35,927 nt of DNA from Marmoricola sp. Its GTDB lineage: Bacteria > Actinomycetota > Actinomycetes > Propionibacteriales > Nocardioidaceae. Of the stretch, positions 23,792 through 32,450 are shown piece by piece; positions within the stretch are counted from its first letter, which is position 1; every line of letters starts with the position of its first letter. The notes beneath the pieces are model-generated. The model saw nothing but the letters and a program-made list of their open reading frames with translations. It had not been told where the DNA came from and did not search any database. The translations under genes and the position numbers were made by a program. The stretch covers positions 1 to 35,927 of the forward strand of contig JAOPYC010000003.1 in assembly GCA_025964795.1 (NCBI GenBank), in the 5' to 3' direction.

Positions 23792-25225
23792 ATGCTTCCC
23801 CGTCCTTCGTTCCGAAGCACCGTCGGCCAGCCGCGCAAGTGGCTGGCCGGGGCCTTCGTGACGGCGCTCGTGCTGGCCCTCTCGGGCTCCGTGCTGACCG
23901 TCCCCACCGGCGCCGCCGCCAACCCGGTCACACCCGGCAACTACCGCGGTCTCGGCTTCGACCAGTGCGAGGCGCCCAGCCAGGCGGCGATGTCGGCCTG
24001 GATCAAGAGCTCGCCCTTCCGGGCGGCCGGCATCTACATCTCCGGGGCCTCCCGCGCCTGCCAGCGCCAGGCCAACCTGAACGCGACGTGGGTGCACAAC
24101 CAGCTCGCCGCCGGGTGGCACCTGATGCCCATCACGCTGGGCCCGCAGGCCTCCTGCTCCTCGCGCTACCCGCGCTACGGCAAGAACATCGACCCGACCA
24201 TCAACGCGAGCACCACGAACACCTACGCCGCCGCGCGCACCCAGGGGGTCATGGAGGCCCGGCGGGCGGTCACCGCCGCGCGCAACCTCGGCATCGTGCC
24301 GGGCAGCACGATCTTCTACGACCTCGAGGCCTTCACCAGCGCCACCACGTCCGCGTGCACCCAGTCGGCGCTGCGGTTCATCAGCTCCTGGACCACCGAG
24401 CTCCACCGCTACCGGTACGCCTCCGGCTACTACTCCAGCGCGGCCTCGGGCATCCGGATGCTCGACAACGCCCGCGTCACCAAGGGCAACCCCATCGTGA
24501 TGCCTGACCAGATCTGGATCGCCGACTGGGACAAGAAGGCGAACACCACCTCGACGTACGTGCGCAGCGACGGGTGGCAGCCCTACCGCCGGGCGAAGCA
24601 GTTCCAGGGAGGGCACAACGAGACCTGGGGCGGGGTACGCATCAACATCGACCGCAACTACCTCGACCTGCGCACCCCGGCCCTGCCCGGCGTGGCCGCT
24701 CCGGCCCCTGCGCCCGCCCCGGTCACCAGCACGCCGCGCTACACCGGCTCCTCGCTGGCCGACAGCCGCTGCGCCCCGGCCACGATCAGCCGGACCGGGT
24801 ACGTCGCGACCAGCGCCACGGTGGCCACCAGCCTGATCGTGCCGCTGCAGTGCCTGCTCAAGCAGCAGCGGCTCTACCCCTACGAGGTCACCGGGACGTG
24901 GAACGCCCCGACGACCGCCGGGCTGAACGCCTTCCAGAGGCGGGCGGGCACCGGGGTCAAGTCCTACGTCAGCCAGTCCGACTGGGTCAGCCTGCTGGTG
25001 GTCGGCACCAGCGGCAAGAAGCTCAAGCGCAAGATGCGCGGGGCCGACGTCATCCGGGTGCAGCGGGCGCTGAACGCGGCGGGCACTCCGAGGCTGCGGG
25101 TCACCGGCGTCTTCAACCCGGCCACGGCCCGAGCGGTCGGCGCCTACCAGCGCCGGCTGGGGATGAAGGCGACCAAGAAGGTCGGGGCGCCGACGTGGGC
25201 CAAGCTGCGCGCCGGGCGCCGCTGA
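23792..25225 (+). CDS. secreted DUF1906 glycoside hydrolase-like protein with peptidoglycan-binding repeats
   Basis: A 477-aa exported protein. Residues 1-43 are a signal peptide (basic start, hydrophobic AFVTALVLALSGSVL, cleavage after GAAA). Residues about 48-290 match the glycoside-hydrolase-like DUF1906 (Rv2525c-like) fold: YRGLGFDQCEAPSQAAM, AAGIYISGASRAC, IFYDLEAF, SGYYSSAASGIRM and DQIWIADWDKK, a TIM barrel with conserved Asp/Glu. After an Ala/Pro linker come two peptidoglycan-binding_1-like repeats, TWNAPTTAGLNAFQRRAG and GADVIRVQRALNAAG with TGVFNPATARAVGAYQRRLG. It likely acts in or on the cell wall. ATG has AGGAG 6 nt upstream. It is inserted between purQ and purL on the opposite strand. 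Confidence 0.9.
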   Translation: MLPRPSFRSTVGQPRKWLAGAFVTALVLALSGSVLTVPTGAAANPVTPGNYRGLGFDQCEAPSQAAMSAWIKSSPFRAAGIYISGASRACQRQANLNATWVHNQLAAGWHLMPITLGPQASCSSRYPRYGKNIDPTINASTTNTYAAARTQGVMEARRAVTAARNLGIVPGSTIFYDLEAFTSATTSACTQSALRFISSWTTELHRYRYASGYYSSAASGIRMLDNARVTKGNPIVMPDQIWIADWDKKANTTSTYVRSDGWQPYRRAKQFQGGHNETWGGVRINIDRNYLDLRTPALPGVAAPAPAPAPVTSTPRYTGSSLADSRCAPATISRTGYVATSATVATSLIVPLQCLLKQQRLYPYEVTGTWNAPTTAGLNAFQRRAGTGVKSYVSQSDWVSLLVVGTSGKKLKRKMRGADVIRVQRALNAAGTPRLRVTGVFNPATARAVGAYQRRLGMKATKKVGAPTWAKLRAGRR

Positions 25226-25243
25226 TCCTGGCGGCTGCTGGGG

Positions 25244-25915
25244 TCAGGCGTTCTGCAGGGCGACGATCGCGCTGGTGAAGAAGCCGAGCCCGTCGGTGCC
25301 GGGACCGCAGAGGTCCTCGACCGCGTGCTCGGGGTGGGGCATCAGCCCCACCACGTTGCCGGCCTCGTTGGTGACGCCGGCGATCGCGCGCTGGGAGCCG
25401 TTGGGGTTGGCGCCGACGTAGCGCGCCACCACGCGGCCCTCGCCCTCGAGCAGGTCGAGGGTGTGCTGGTCGGCGACGAACGAGCCCTCGCCGTTCTTGA
25501 GGACGATCGTGACCTCCTGGCCCGCGGCGTAGGCCGTGGTCCAGGCCGTGCTGTTGTTCTCGATGCGCACGGTCTGGTCGAGGCAGCCGAACTTGCGGTG
25601 GTCGTTGCGGATCAGCGCCCCGGGGAGCAGGTGGGACTCGCACAGGATCTGGAAGCCGTTGCAGATGCCGAGCACCGGCATCCCGCCCCGGGCAGCCGCG
25701 ACGACCTCGGTCATCACGGGCGCGAAGCGGGCGATGGCGCCGCAGCGCAGGTAGTCGCCGTAGGAGAAGCCCCCGGGCAGGACGACCGCGTCGACGCCCT
25801 TGAGGTCGTGGTCGCCGTGCCACAGCGGGACGGCGTCGGCCCCGGCGAGCCGCACGGCGCGCTGCGCGTCGACGTCGTCGAGCGAGCCGGGAAAGGTGAC
25901 GACCCCGACCCTCAC
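25244..25915 (-). CDS. purQ: phosphoribosylformylglycinamidine synthase, glutaminase subunit PurQ
   Basis: A 223-aa class I glutamine amidotransferase that supplies ammonia to PurL. The catalytic triad is seen as Cys in [12 protein letters not shown] and His-Glu in [29 protein letters not shown] is the PurQ signature. GTG at 25915 overlaps the purS stop as GTGA, so translation is coupled. It ends 18 bp before the stop of the convergent DUF1906 gene. Length and motifs are all normal. Confidence 0.97.
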   Translation of the reverse strand: MRVGVVTFPGSLDDVDAQRAVRLAGADAVPLWHGDHDLKGVDAVVLPGGFSYGDYLRCGAIARFAPVMTEVVAAARGGMPVLGICNGFQILCESHLLPGALIRNDHRKFGCLDQTVRIENNSTAWTTAYAAGQEVTIVLKNGEGSFVADQHTLDLLEGEGRVVARYVGANPNGSQRAIAGVTNEAGNVVGLMPHPEHAVEDLCGPGTDGLGFFTSAIVALQNA

Positions 25916-26157
25916 TGGACCACGCGCACTTCGTAGTCCTCGATCACCGGGTTGGACAGCAGCGTGCTGGCCATCTCGTGCACCTGGGCCAGCCGCTCCT
26001 CGGTGGCCTCGCCCTCGAGCTCGATCTCGAACCGCTTGCCCTGGCGCACCTCGTTGACCCCCTGGAATCCGAGCCGCGGCAGCGCCCCCTGGACGGCCTT
26101 GCCCTGCGGGTCGAGGATCTCGGGCTTGGGCATCACGTCGACGACGACACGGGACAC
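25912..26157 (-). CDS. purS: phosphoribosylformylglycinamidine synthase subunit PurS
   Basis: An 81-aa subunit that bridges PurL and PurQ and helps ammonia transfer. Key features are [17 protein letters not shown], the basic loop [14 protein letters not shown] and the tail [16 protein letters not shown] at 26157 has GAAAGG upstream. It overlaps purQ by GTGA. Upstream it is insulated by a strong 14-bp-stem hairpin, so its promoter must lie between about 26158 and 26200. Confidence 0.96.
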   Translation of the reverse strand: MSRVVVDVMPKPEILDPQGKAVQGALPRLGFQGVNEVRQGKRFEIELEGEATEERLAQVHEMASTLLSNPVIEDYEVRVVQ

Positions 26158-26200
26158 GGGTGGCCTTTCGTAGAGGGCGCGCCCAGTCTAACGACGCAGG

Positions 26201-26236
26201 GCCCCGGCCACGGGTGGGGCTCCCCGTGGCCGGGGC
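26201..26236. terminator. strong hairpin between the small anchored protein gene and purS
   Basis: GCCCCGGCCACGGG (26201-26214) pairs perfectly with CCCGTGGCCGGGGC (26223-26236) over an 8-nt loop. It follows the stop of the Gly-rich protein gene by 35 bp and is the strongest simple hairpin in the window. No T-run is seen on either strand. Confidence 0.75.
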
Positions 26237-26271
26237 TGGGTGGGGTGCAGCCTTCCCCGGTCGACGCGTCG

Positions 26272-26568
26272 TCAGGACGTCCGCGAGCTCGGGGTCTCCG
26301 GTGACCCGCTCGGCGGGGCCGAGGGCCGCTCGCCGCCGGGACCACCCTCGGGGCCGCCGTGACCGTGGCCGCCCCGGCCGCCCGCGGACGGCCCGGACTC
26401 CGTGCCGGTGCTGTTCGTGCTGCTCTCCGCGGAGGCGGACGAGAGCGCTCCGGCGGCCAGGCTGCCTCCGACCAGTCCCACCACACCCACGGCCGCGGCG
26501 ACCGCCACGGTGCGCTTGCGCGGAGGGCCTGCGGCCTCCGGTGTGCTGTCGATCTGGTTGTCGTCCAT
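26272..26568 (-). CDS. small membrane-anchored Gly/Ser/Pro-rich protein, hypothetical
   Basis: A 98-aa protein with a short cytoplasmic start ([19 protein letters not shown]), one hydrophobic segment ([23 protein letters not shown], about residues 20-42), and a low-complexity extracytoplasmic tail rich in Ser, Gly, Pro and Glu with a GGHGHGG block. It may be a signal anchor or a signal peptide cut near SASA. No domain is recognised. ATG at 26568 has a near-perfect SD (GGAGGT) 6 nt upstream, which with the terminator after it supports a real gene. The function is unknown. Confidence 0.7.
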   Translation of the reverse strand: MDDNQIDSTPEAAGPPRKRTVAVAAAVGVVGLVGGSLAAGALSSASAESSTNSTGTESGPSAGGRGGHGHGGPEGGPGGERPSAPPSGSPETPSSRTS

Positions 26569-26590
26569 CCTAGAACCTCCACTGCTGGGG

Positions 26591-26611
26591 GCCCGGCGGC
26601 GAGTGCCGGGC
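26591..26611. terminator. hairpin after the purC-SRPBCC-membrane protein operon
   Basis: GCCCGGC (26591-26597) and GCCGGGC (26605-26611) form a perfect 7-bp stem with a 7-nt loop. It lies 77 bp after the stop of the small membrane protein gene and just before the next gene on the same strand. Confidence 0.5.
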
Positions 26612-26688
26612 GTCCTCCGAAGATCCGCGACCGCGCTGGGCCGGAGGTGTGCGGAGCCTGTCGGGAGGCTGGCAGTGCCTGTGAGAGC

Positions 26689-26883
26689 TCAGCGGCCTCG
26701 GGACCCGCGGAGCACGACGATGCCGAGCGCGATGCCGAAGCCCGCGAGGGCCGGGCCCACGACCGCGAAGTACTCCTCGCCGCTCATCGCGGACCCCTTG
26801 ACCACGTCGAGCCCCTGCAGCGTCCACAGCACGCCGACGACGATCATCAACGCACTCAGCGCCAGGCCGATCGCGCGGGCCAT
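26689..26883 (-). CDS. small two-span membrane protein, hypothetical
   Basis: A 64-aa protein with two hydrophobic segments, IGLALSALMIVVGVLWTLQG and FAVVGPALAGFGIALGIVVL, joined by LDVVKGSAMSGEEY, and a basic C-terminus RGSRGR. The GVLWTLQGL and GSAMSG pieces recur in small actinobacterial membrane proteins, as I recall, but no function is known. ATG at 26883 shares a base with the stop of the SRPBCC gene (TGATG), so translation depends on that gene. It is the last gene of the purC operon. Confidence 0.7.
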   Translation of the reverse strand: MARAIGLALSALMIVVGVLWTLQGLDVVKGSAMSGEEYFAVVGPALAGFGIALGIVVLRGSRGR

Positions 26884-27320
26884 CAGGCCTGCCTTTCGCT
26901 GAGGATGCGGCCGGCCTTGCGCAGGTCACTGCGTACGGCGAACAGGCCGGCCCCCGTCGCCGCCCAGCCGACCGGGCGCAGCAGCCCCCGGCCGTGCACG
27001 CCGAAGGCCACCGCCACGCTGCAGCCGCCGGCCCGCGGGGAGAACCCCAGGGTCAGGTCCGCCGAGATGCCCTTCCAGCGACCGGTCTCGGCCCAGAGCA
27101 CGTCGGTCTCCATCTCGGTGATCACCATCTCGGGGACGATCCGGGCCGAGGTGACGTCGAGCCACCGCTGCCCCACCCGCGGCTCGCCCTCGTCGATCAG
27201 GTCGACCCGCCGCAGCGAGGACTGCCACTCGGGGCGGTTGCGAGGATCGGCCAGGTAGGCGAAGGCGACGGGGACCGGGACGTCGTACTCCACGGAGGTG
27301 GTGAGCTCACCCCGGGCCAT
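26883..27320 (-). CDS. SRPBCC (polyketide cyclase/START-like) family protein
   Basis: A 145-aa helix-grip-fold protein. The N-terminus VEYDVPVPVAFAYLADPRNR followed by PEWQSSLRRVDLIDEG is the standard SRPBCC opening; PEMVITEMETDVLWAE and ADLTLGFSPRAGGCSV follow. It likely binds a hydrophobic ligand in the cytosol; no enzyme residues are clear. The C-terminal part (RPVGWAATGAGLFAVRSDLR) is weakly hydrophobic. Start and stop both form TGATG overlaps, with purC upstream and the small membrane protein downstream, so the three are read as one coupled unit. A link to purine synthesis is not apparent. Confidence 0.82.
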   Translation of the reverse strand: MARGELTTSVEYDVPVPVAFAYLADPRNRPEWQSSLRRVDLIDEGEPRVGQRWLDVTSARIVPEMVITEMETDVLWAETGRWKGISADLTLGFSPRAGGCSVAVAFGVHGRGLLRPVGWAATGAGLFAVRSDLRKAGRILSERQA

Positions 27321-28225
27321 CAGAAGCGCTCGCCCGTGAGCATCTCGAAGGCCTCGACGTAGCGCGCGCGGGTGCGGTCGACCACCTCGGTGGGCAGCGG
27401 TGGGGGCGCGGATCCCGAGGAGCGCTGCCACCCGCTCTCCGGGGAGAGCAGCCAGTTGCGTACGATCTGCTTGTCGTAGGAGTTCTGCGCCCGGCCGGGC
27501 TCCCACTCCGCGGCCGGCCAGTAGCGGCTGGAGTCGGGCGTCAGCACCTCGTCGGCCAGCACCGTGGTGCCGACCCCGGCGTTGTCGCCGGCCTGGGGGG
27601 CGAGCCGGGAGCCGAACTCGAGCTTGGTGTCGGCCAGGATGATCCCCCGCTCCCGGGCCAGTCCGTCGGCCCGCGAGTAGACGGCGAGCGTCAGGTCGCG
27701 CAGCGCGGCGGCCGCGCTCGCCCCGATGTCGCCCACGACGCTCTCGAACGAGACGTTCTCGTCGTGGTCGCCCAGCGCCGCCTTGGTGGCCGGCGTGAAG
27801 ATCGGCTCGGGCAGGCGACTGCTCTCGACGAGCCCCCGGGGCAGGCGTACGCCGCACACCTCGCCGGTCGCCTGGTAGTCGATCAGCCCGGACCCGGTCA
27901 GGTAGCCACGCGCGACGCACTCGACGGGATACATCCCCAGCTCCTCGCACACGATCGCGCGGCCCTTCACGGCCTCCGGCACGTCGGTGGAGTGCACGTG
28001 GTTGGGCACCAGGTCGGCCAGCTGACCGAACCACCACAGCGACATCCGGGTCAGGATCTCGCCCTTGTCGGGGATCGGAGTGTCCAGCACGAAGTCGAAG
28101 GCGGAGATCCGGTCGCTCGCCACCATCAGCAGGTGGCCGTCCTCCAGGCGGTAGAGATCGCGGACCTTGCCGGAGTGGAGGTGGGTCGCGCCCTGGATGA
28201 CGGGGGCCTCGGGGATGTTGTGCAC
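27320..28225 (-). CDS. purC: phosphoribosylaminoimidazole-succinocarboxamide synthase (SAICAR synthetase)
   Basis: A 301-aa enzyme joining CAIR and aspartate: ATP + CAIR + Asp to SAICAR. The nucleotide-binding start HLHSGKVRDLYRLEDGHLL and SDRISAFDFVLDTPIPDKG are diagnostic, as are ECVARGYLTGSGLIDYQ, ADTKLEFG and QNSYDKQIVRNWL. Length is typical of actinobacteria. GTG at 28225 has no SD but follows TAGTCT by 6 nt, so it is probably leaderless. Two hairpins insulate it from the peptide gene upstream. It is coupled by TGATG to the SRPBCC gene. Confidence 0.97.
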   Translation of the reverse strand: MHNIPEAPVIQGATHLHSGKVRDLYRLEDGHLLMVASDRISAFDFVLDTPIPDKGEILTRMSLWWFGQLADLVPNHVHSTDVPEAVKGRAIVCEELGMYPVECVARGYLTGSGLIDYQATGEVCGVRLPRGLVESSRLPEPIFTPATKAALGDHDENVSFESVVGDIGASAAAALRDLTLAVYSRADGLARERGIILADTKLEFGSRLAPQAGDNAGVGTTVLADEVLTPDSSRYWPAAEWEPGRAQNSYDKQIVRNWLLSPESGWQRSSGSAPPPLPTEVVDRTRARYVEAFEMLTGERF

Positions 28226-28231
28226 GCAGCC

Positions 28232-28237
28232 AGACTA
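28232..28237 (-). promoter_or_regulatory. leaderless-type -10 element of purC
   Basis: TAGTCT on the minus strand, 6 nt before the purC GTG, without a Shine-Dalgarno. Confidence 0.45.
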
Positions 28238-28262
28238 CAAACGCGCTCCTTGACGGCAGGAC

Positions 28263-28325
28263 CGCGTCCGACCGGGCCCGGACGCGACTGTGGGGTGCAC
28301 CGGCGGTTGCCGGCACACCCCACAG
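28263..28325 (-). terminator. tandem hairpins after the small peptide gene
   Basis: First, CTGTGGGGTG (28288-28297) pairs with CACCCCACAG (28316-28325), and within it CCGGC/GCCGG closes a GGTT loop. Second, CGCGTCCG (28263-28270) pairs with CGGACGCG (28279-28286). The first begins 12 bp after the stop of the peptide gene. Together they should end its transcript before the purC promoter. Confidence 0.7.
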
Positions 28326-28337
28326 AGTCTCGATGGA

Positions 28338-28481
28338 TCAGAGAATGGCCTTGAGGATCGCGCTCTTCGACGGCTGGTGGCCGGCGTCGGCGGTGGCCCC
28401 GGCAGCCGGGACGGCGGCCACGGCCAGCGCCACGGTGACGGACAGCAGTGCGCCTCGGACGATGCGGCTCTTGAAGTTCAT
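28338..28481 (-). CDS. 47-aa secreted peptide precursor, unknown function
   Basis: A very short gene not matched to any family I know. It opens MNFKSRIVRGALLSVTVALA with a basic n-region, a hydrophobic core to about residue 27, and a likely signal peptidase site after AGA or ATA (residues 29-31). The mature part would be only about 16-18 residues, ending DAGHQPSKSAILKAIL: weakly cationic, with a hydrophobic, helix-prone end. ATG at 28481 has GGGGAGGG about 10 nt upstream. A bipartite hairpin begins 12 bp after its stop, and an AT-rich control region lies before it, so the frame is embedded in a complete transcription unit. It could be a signalling or membrane-active peptide, or a decayed secreted protein. 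Confidence 0.6.
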   Translation of the reverse strand: MNFKSRIVRGALLSVTVALAVAAVPAAGATADAGHQPSKSAILKAIL

Positions 28482-28537
28482 GTTGGGTTTCCCTCCCCAG
28501 TTGGATCAGGCCCCGGCGGCCCGATCGCGCTATCTCC

Positions 28538-28610
28538 ACTCTAGGACAAATAGGAAGTTTTGTATATAAAACGGACAGATAAATACCGGAGAAGGTCGGT
28601 CCGATAAACC
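28538..28610 (-). promoter_or_regulatory. AT-rich promoter/operator region of the peptide gene
   Basis: On the minus strand TATACA-N17-TAGAGT (-10 at 28538-28543) gives a start near 28531. The palindrome GTTTT-N6-AAAAC (28557-28572) overlaps the -35, and copies of GGACA(A/G)ATA on the plus strand flank it (28544-28552 and 28573-28581, 29 bp apart). Farther upstream GGTTT-N17-CGGTAT (28583-28610) resembles a SigF/SigB stress promoter. Which of these is used is not known. Confidence 0.4.
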
Positions 28611-28648
28611 CCGGTTGGCGGTCGGCAGGGCGCTCCGGGAACCCACAA

Positions 28649-28677
28649 GGGCCGCCCCGACGCGCGTGGAGCGGCCC
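28649..28677. terminator. GGGCCGC hairpin in the purB-peptide intergenic region
   Basis: GGGCCGC (28649-28655) and GCGGCCC (28671-28677) form a 7-bp stem with a 15-nt loop that could fold further. It may be a second terminator for purB or a structured RNA. Confidence 0.35.
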
Positions 28678-28688
28678 CTGTCCCGCGC

Positions 28689-28713
28689 GTGCACTGGGCA
28701 GAATTCAGTGCAC
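28689..28713. repeat. perfect inverted repeat GTGCACTG-N9-CAGTGCAC
   Basis: Both 8-bp arms (28689-28696 and 28706-28713) match exactly, and each arm holds the palindrome GTGCAC. It stands free in the intergenic region, about 200 bp from either gene. It may be a protein site or an RNA hairpin. Confidence 0.4.
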
Positions 28714-28868
28714 CTCGGGTGCTCGGTTCGGAGCGCCATTTCTCCTCAGAGCGGCCCCCGGACGCAGCAGGTGCACCGCGACCGACGGGTCAGAAACGAG
28801 CAGCCTCGAACGTAGATGACGGACAAGCTCGGTCACAACCCCCAACTCGGAGATTTGGGACTTTGCCT

Positions 28869-28885
28869 GCCTCGTGGGGCGAGGC
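28869..28885 (-). terminator. hairpin directly after purB
   Basis: GCCTCG (28869-28874) and CGAGGC (28880-28885) with a 5-nt loop, 8 bp after the purB stop. The position suits a terminator of the purD-purB unit; no T-run follows. Confidence 0.5.
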
Positions 28886-28893
28886 CGGGAGGT

Positions 28894-30308
28894 TCAGAGG
28901 ATTGCGCCTGGCACGTAGGCGGCGGCCTCCGGGTCGGTGGCCAGCACCGCCTCGACCCGTCGTACGACGGTGGCGACCTGGTCGCGCGCCGCGCCGGTGA
29001 ACTCGATCGGGTCGGCCACCAGGGAGGCGATCTGGGCGCGGTCCAGGCCCAGCCGGTCGTCGGCGGCCAGGCGCTCGAAGACGTCGTTGTCCGCGCGGCC
29101 CTGGCGCATCTCCAGCGCCACCGAGACGGCGTGCTCCTTGATCGCCTCGTGCGCCGCCTCGCGACCCTTGCCGTTGCGCACCGCCGCCATCAGCACCTTG
29201 GTGGTGGTCAGGAACGGCAGGTAGCGGTCCAGCTCGCGCTGGATCACCGCCGGGAACACCCCGAACTCGTCGAGGACGGTCAGGAAGGTCTGGAACAGCC
29301 CGTCGCAGGCGAAGAACGCGTCCGGCAGCGCGATCCGGCGTACGACGGAGTCGGAGACGTCGCCCTCGTTCCACTGGTCGCCCGCGAGCTCGCCGAGCAT
29401 GGCGAGGTTGCCCCGGAGCACCACGGCCAGGCCGTTGACCCGCTCGCAGGAGCGGGTGTTCATCTTGTGCGGCATCGCCGAGGAGCCGACCTGGCCCTCC
29501 TTGAACCCCTCGGTCACCAGCTCGATGCCGGCCATCAGCCGGATCGTGGTGGCCAGGTTGGAGGGACCGGCCACCAGCTGGACCAGCGCGGAGACGACGT
29601 CGAAGTCGAGCGAGCGCGGGTAGACCTGGCCCACGCTGGTGAGCACCTGCTCGAACCCGAGGTGGACGGCGACGCGCTCCTCGAGGTCGGCCAGCTTCTC
29701 CGGGGACCCGTCGAGCAGGTCGAGCATGTCCTGCGAGGTGCCCATCGGGCCCTTGATCCCACGCAGCGGGTAGCGGGCGAGCAGGTCGTCGAGCCGTGCG
29801 AGGCCCACCAGCATCTCGTCGGCCACGGTGGCGAAGCGCTTGCCCATGGTGGTCGCCTGGGCGGCGACGTTGTGCGAGCGGCCGGTCATCACCAGCGTCT
29901 CGTGCTCGGCCGCGAGCCGCGCCAGCCGCGCCAGCGCCGCGAGCACCCGGGTGCGGACCAGCTCCAGGGAGGACCGGATCTGCAGCTGCTCGACGTTCTC
30001 GGTCAGGTCGCGCGAGGTCATCCCCTTGTGGATGTGCTCGTGGCCGGCCAGCGCGCTGAACTCCTCGATGCGCGCCTTCACGTCGTGGCGGGTGACGCGT
30101 TCGCGGGCGGCGATGCTGGCGAGGTCCACCTTCTCCACCACGGCCTCGTAGTCCGCGATCACCCCGTCGGGCACCTCCACGCCCAGCTCACGCTGCGCCG
30201 TGAGCACCGCGATCCAGAGCCTCCGCTCCAGCACGATCTTGTGCTCCGGGGACCAGATCTCGGCGAGGTCGGCGCCGGCGTACCTCGTGGCGAGGACGTT
30301 GGGGACTG

Positions 30309-30312
<4 letters not shown>
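28894..30312 (-). CDS. purB: adenylosuccinate lyase
   Basis: A 472-aa enzyme of the fumarase/aspartase superfamily acting twice in purine synthesis: SAICAR to AICAR and adenylosuccinate to AMP, each releasing fumarate. The signature GSSAMPHKMNTRSCERV with the catalytic Ser loop is intact; HEHIHKGMTSRDLTENVEQ, MTGRSHNVAAQATTMGKRF and KGPMGTSQDMLDLLDG are also typical. ATG at 30312 overlaps the purD stop as ATGA, so purD and purB are coupled. It is normal in length. A hairpin follows at 8 bp. Confidence 0.97.
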
Positions 30313-31562
<1,250 letters not shown>

Positions 31563-31570
31563 GTTCGACG

Positions 31571-31576
31571 ATCCTA
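31571..31576 (-). promoter_or_regulatory. -10 element of purD
   Basis: TAGGAT on the minus strand, 8 nt before the purD GTG, in the 36-bp gap after the SDR gene. A leader of 0-2 nt is expected. Confidence 0.4.
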
Positions 31577-31598
31577 GGTGTTCGCCTGGCTCCGGCGC

Positions 31599-32450
31599 TC
31601 AGCCGGCAGGCGGGCGCACCCGTGCCTCGTAGGCCGAGCGCGCCGACTGGTCGGCGTCGGACAGCACCGAGTCGGCCTTGAACGCCTTCGCCATGGCCTC
31701 CTGGAGGAAGCGGGGCAGCAGGCTCGTCGTACGCGTCATCCCCTGCACCCACTGCGGCACCCACAGCTCGGCACGCGGCCGGCGGATCGCGGAGGCGATC
31801 ACCTCGGCGACCTCCTGCGCCGTCACCGGCTTCACCCCGCGTGCGGCCGGGACGCCGGCGGCGAGCTCGGTCTGCACGACGGTCGGCAGCACCACGCTGA
31901 CGTCGATGCCGAGCGGCTTCAGCTCGGTCCGCGTGGCCTCGCTGAAACCCACCGCGGCGAACTTGGAGGCGGAGTAGGTGGCGCCGTGGGCGACCGCGAT
32001 CCGGCCGACGGCGGAGGCGACGTTGACGATGTGGCCGTGGCCGCGGTCGGCCATGCCGGGCGCGACGGCCTTGGTGCCGTTGATGATCCCGTGCACGTTG
32101 ACGTCGATGATCGCCCGGGCGACGGCCTCGGGCTCCATGAGCACGGAGCCGAGCGGCATGATCCCGGCGTTGTTGACGAGCACGTCGATGGGTCCGACCT
32201 CGCCGACCGCCGCGAGGAACTCCGCCCAGGAGTCCGAGCTGGTCACGTCGAGGTGGGCACCGACGGCCCCGTGCCCGATCCGGTCCGCGACGCCCTGCAC
32301 CAGCGTGGCGTCGAGGTCCCCGAGCGCGACCGTGGCCCCCTCGGCCGCCAGCAGCTCGGCCGTTGCCCGACCGATCCCCCGGCCGGCCCCGGTGACGATG
32401 ATCGACAGGCCCTCGATCTCACGCCTGGTCCTGGACAACGGGGTGTTCAT
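31599..32450 (-). CDS. short-chain dehydrogenase/reductase, P450 partner
   Basis: A 283-aa classical SDR. The cofactor motif is IVTGAGRGIGRATAELL (about residues 18-34), then LDVTSSDSWAEF, the structural NNAG in VLVNNAGIMPLG, and the catalytic tetrad Ser in NVASAVGRIAV with YSASK (Tyr and Lys). Asp in ALGDLD after the second strand points to NAD as cofactor. The C-terminal extension (about residues 235-283) is longer than in minimal SDRs. ATG at 32450 overlaps the P450 stop as ATGA. It probably oxidises or reduces an alcohol/ketone made or used by the P450; the substrate is unknown. Confidence 0.9.
   Translation of the reverse strand: MNTPLSRTRREIEGLSIIVTGAGRGIGRATAELLAAEGATVALGDLDATLVQGVADRIGHGAVGAHLDVTSSDSWAEFLAAVGEVGPIDVLVNNAGIMPLGSVLMEPEAVARAIIDVNVHGIINGTKAVAPGMADRGHGHIVNVASAVGRIAVAHGATYSASKFAAVGFSEATRTELKPLGIDVSVVLPTVVQTELAAGVPAARGVKPVTAQEVAEVIASAIRRPRAELWVPQWVQGMTRTTSLLPRFLQEAMAKAFKADSVLSDADQSARSAYEARVRPPAG

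Larger units (their letters stand above)
28482..28893. other. 412-bp intergenic region between purB and the peptide gene
   Basis: No gene is supported here. It holds, from purB outward: a hairpin at 28869-28885, a 25-bp inverted repeat at 28689-28713, a GGGCCGC/GCGGCCC hairpin at 28649-28677, and an AT-rich block with palindrome and repeats at 28538-28610. A 69-codon minus-strand frame (28530-28739) overlaps these elements and is not convincing. Confidence 0.6.

Noticed and set aside
28530..28739. 69-aa minus-strand frame between purB and the peptide gene, with GAGGAGAA just before its ATG
   Set aside because: The SD-like sequence is only 2 nt from the ATG, the product has no domain-like pattern, and the frame runs through the AT-rich palindrome and promoter elements of the peptide gene.
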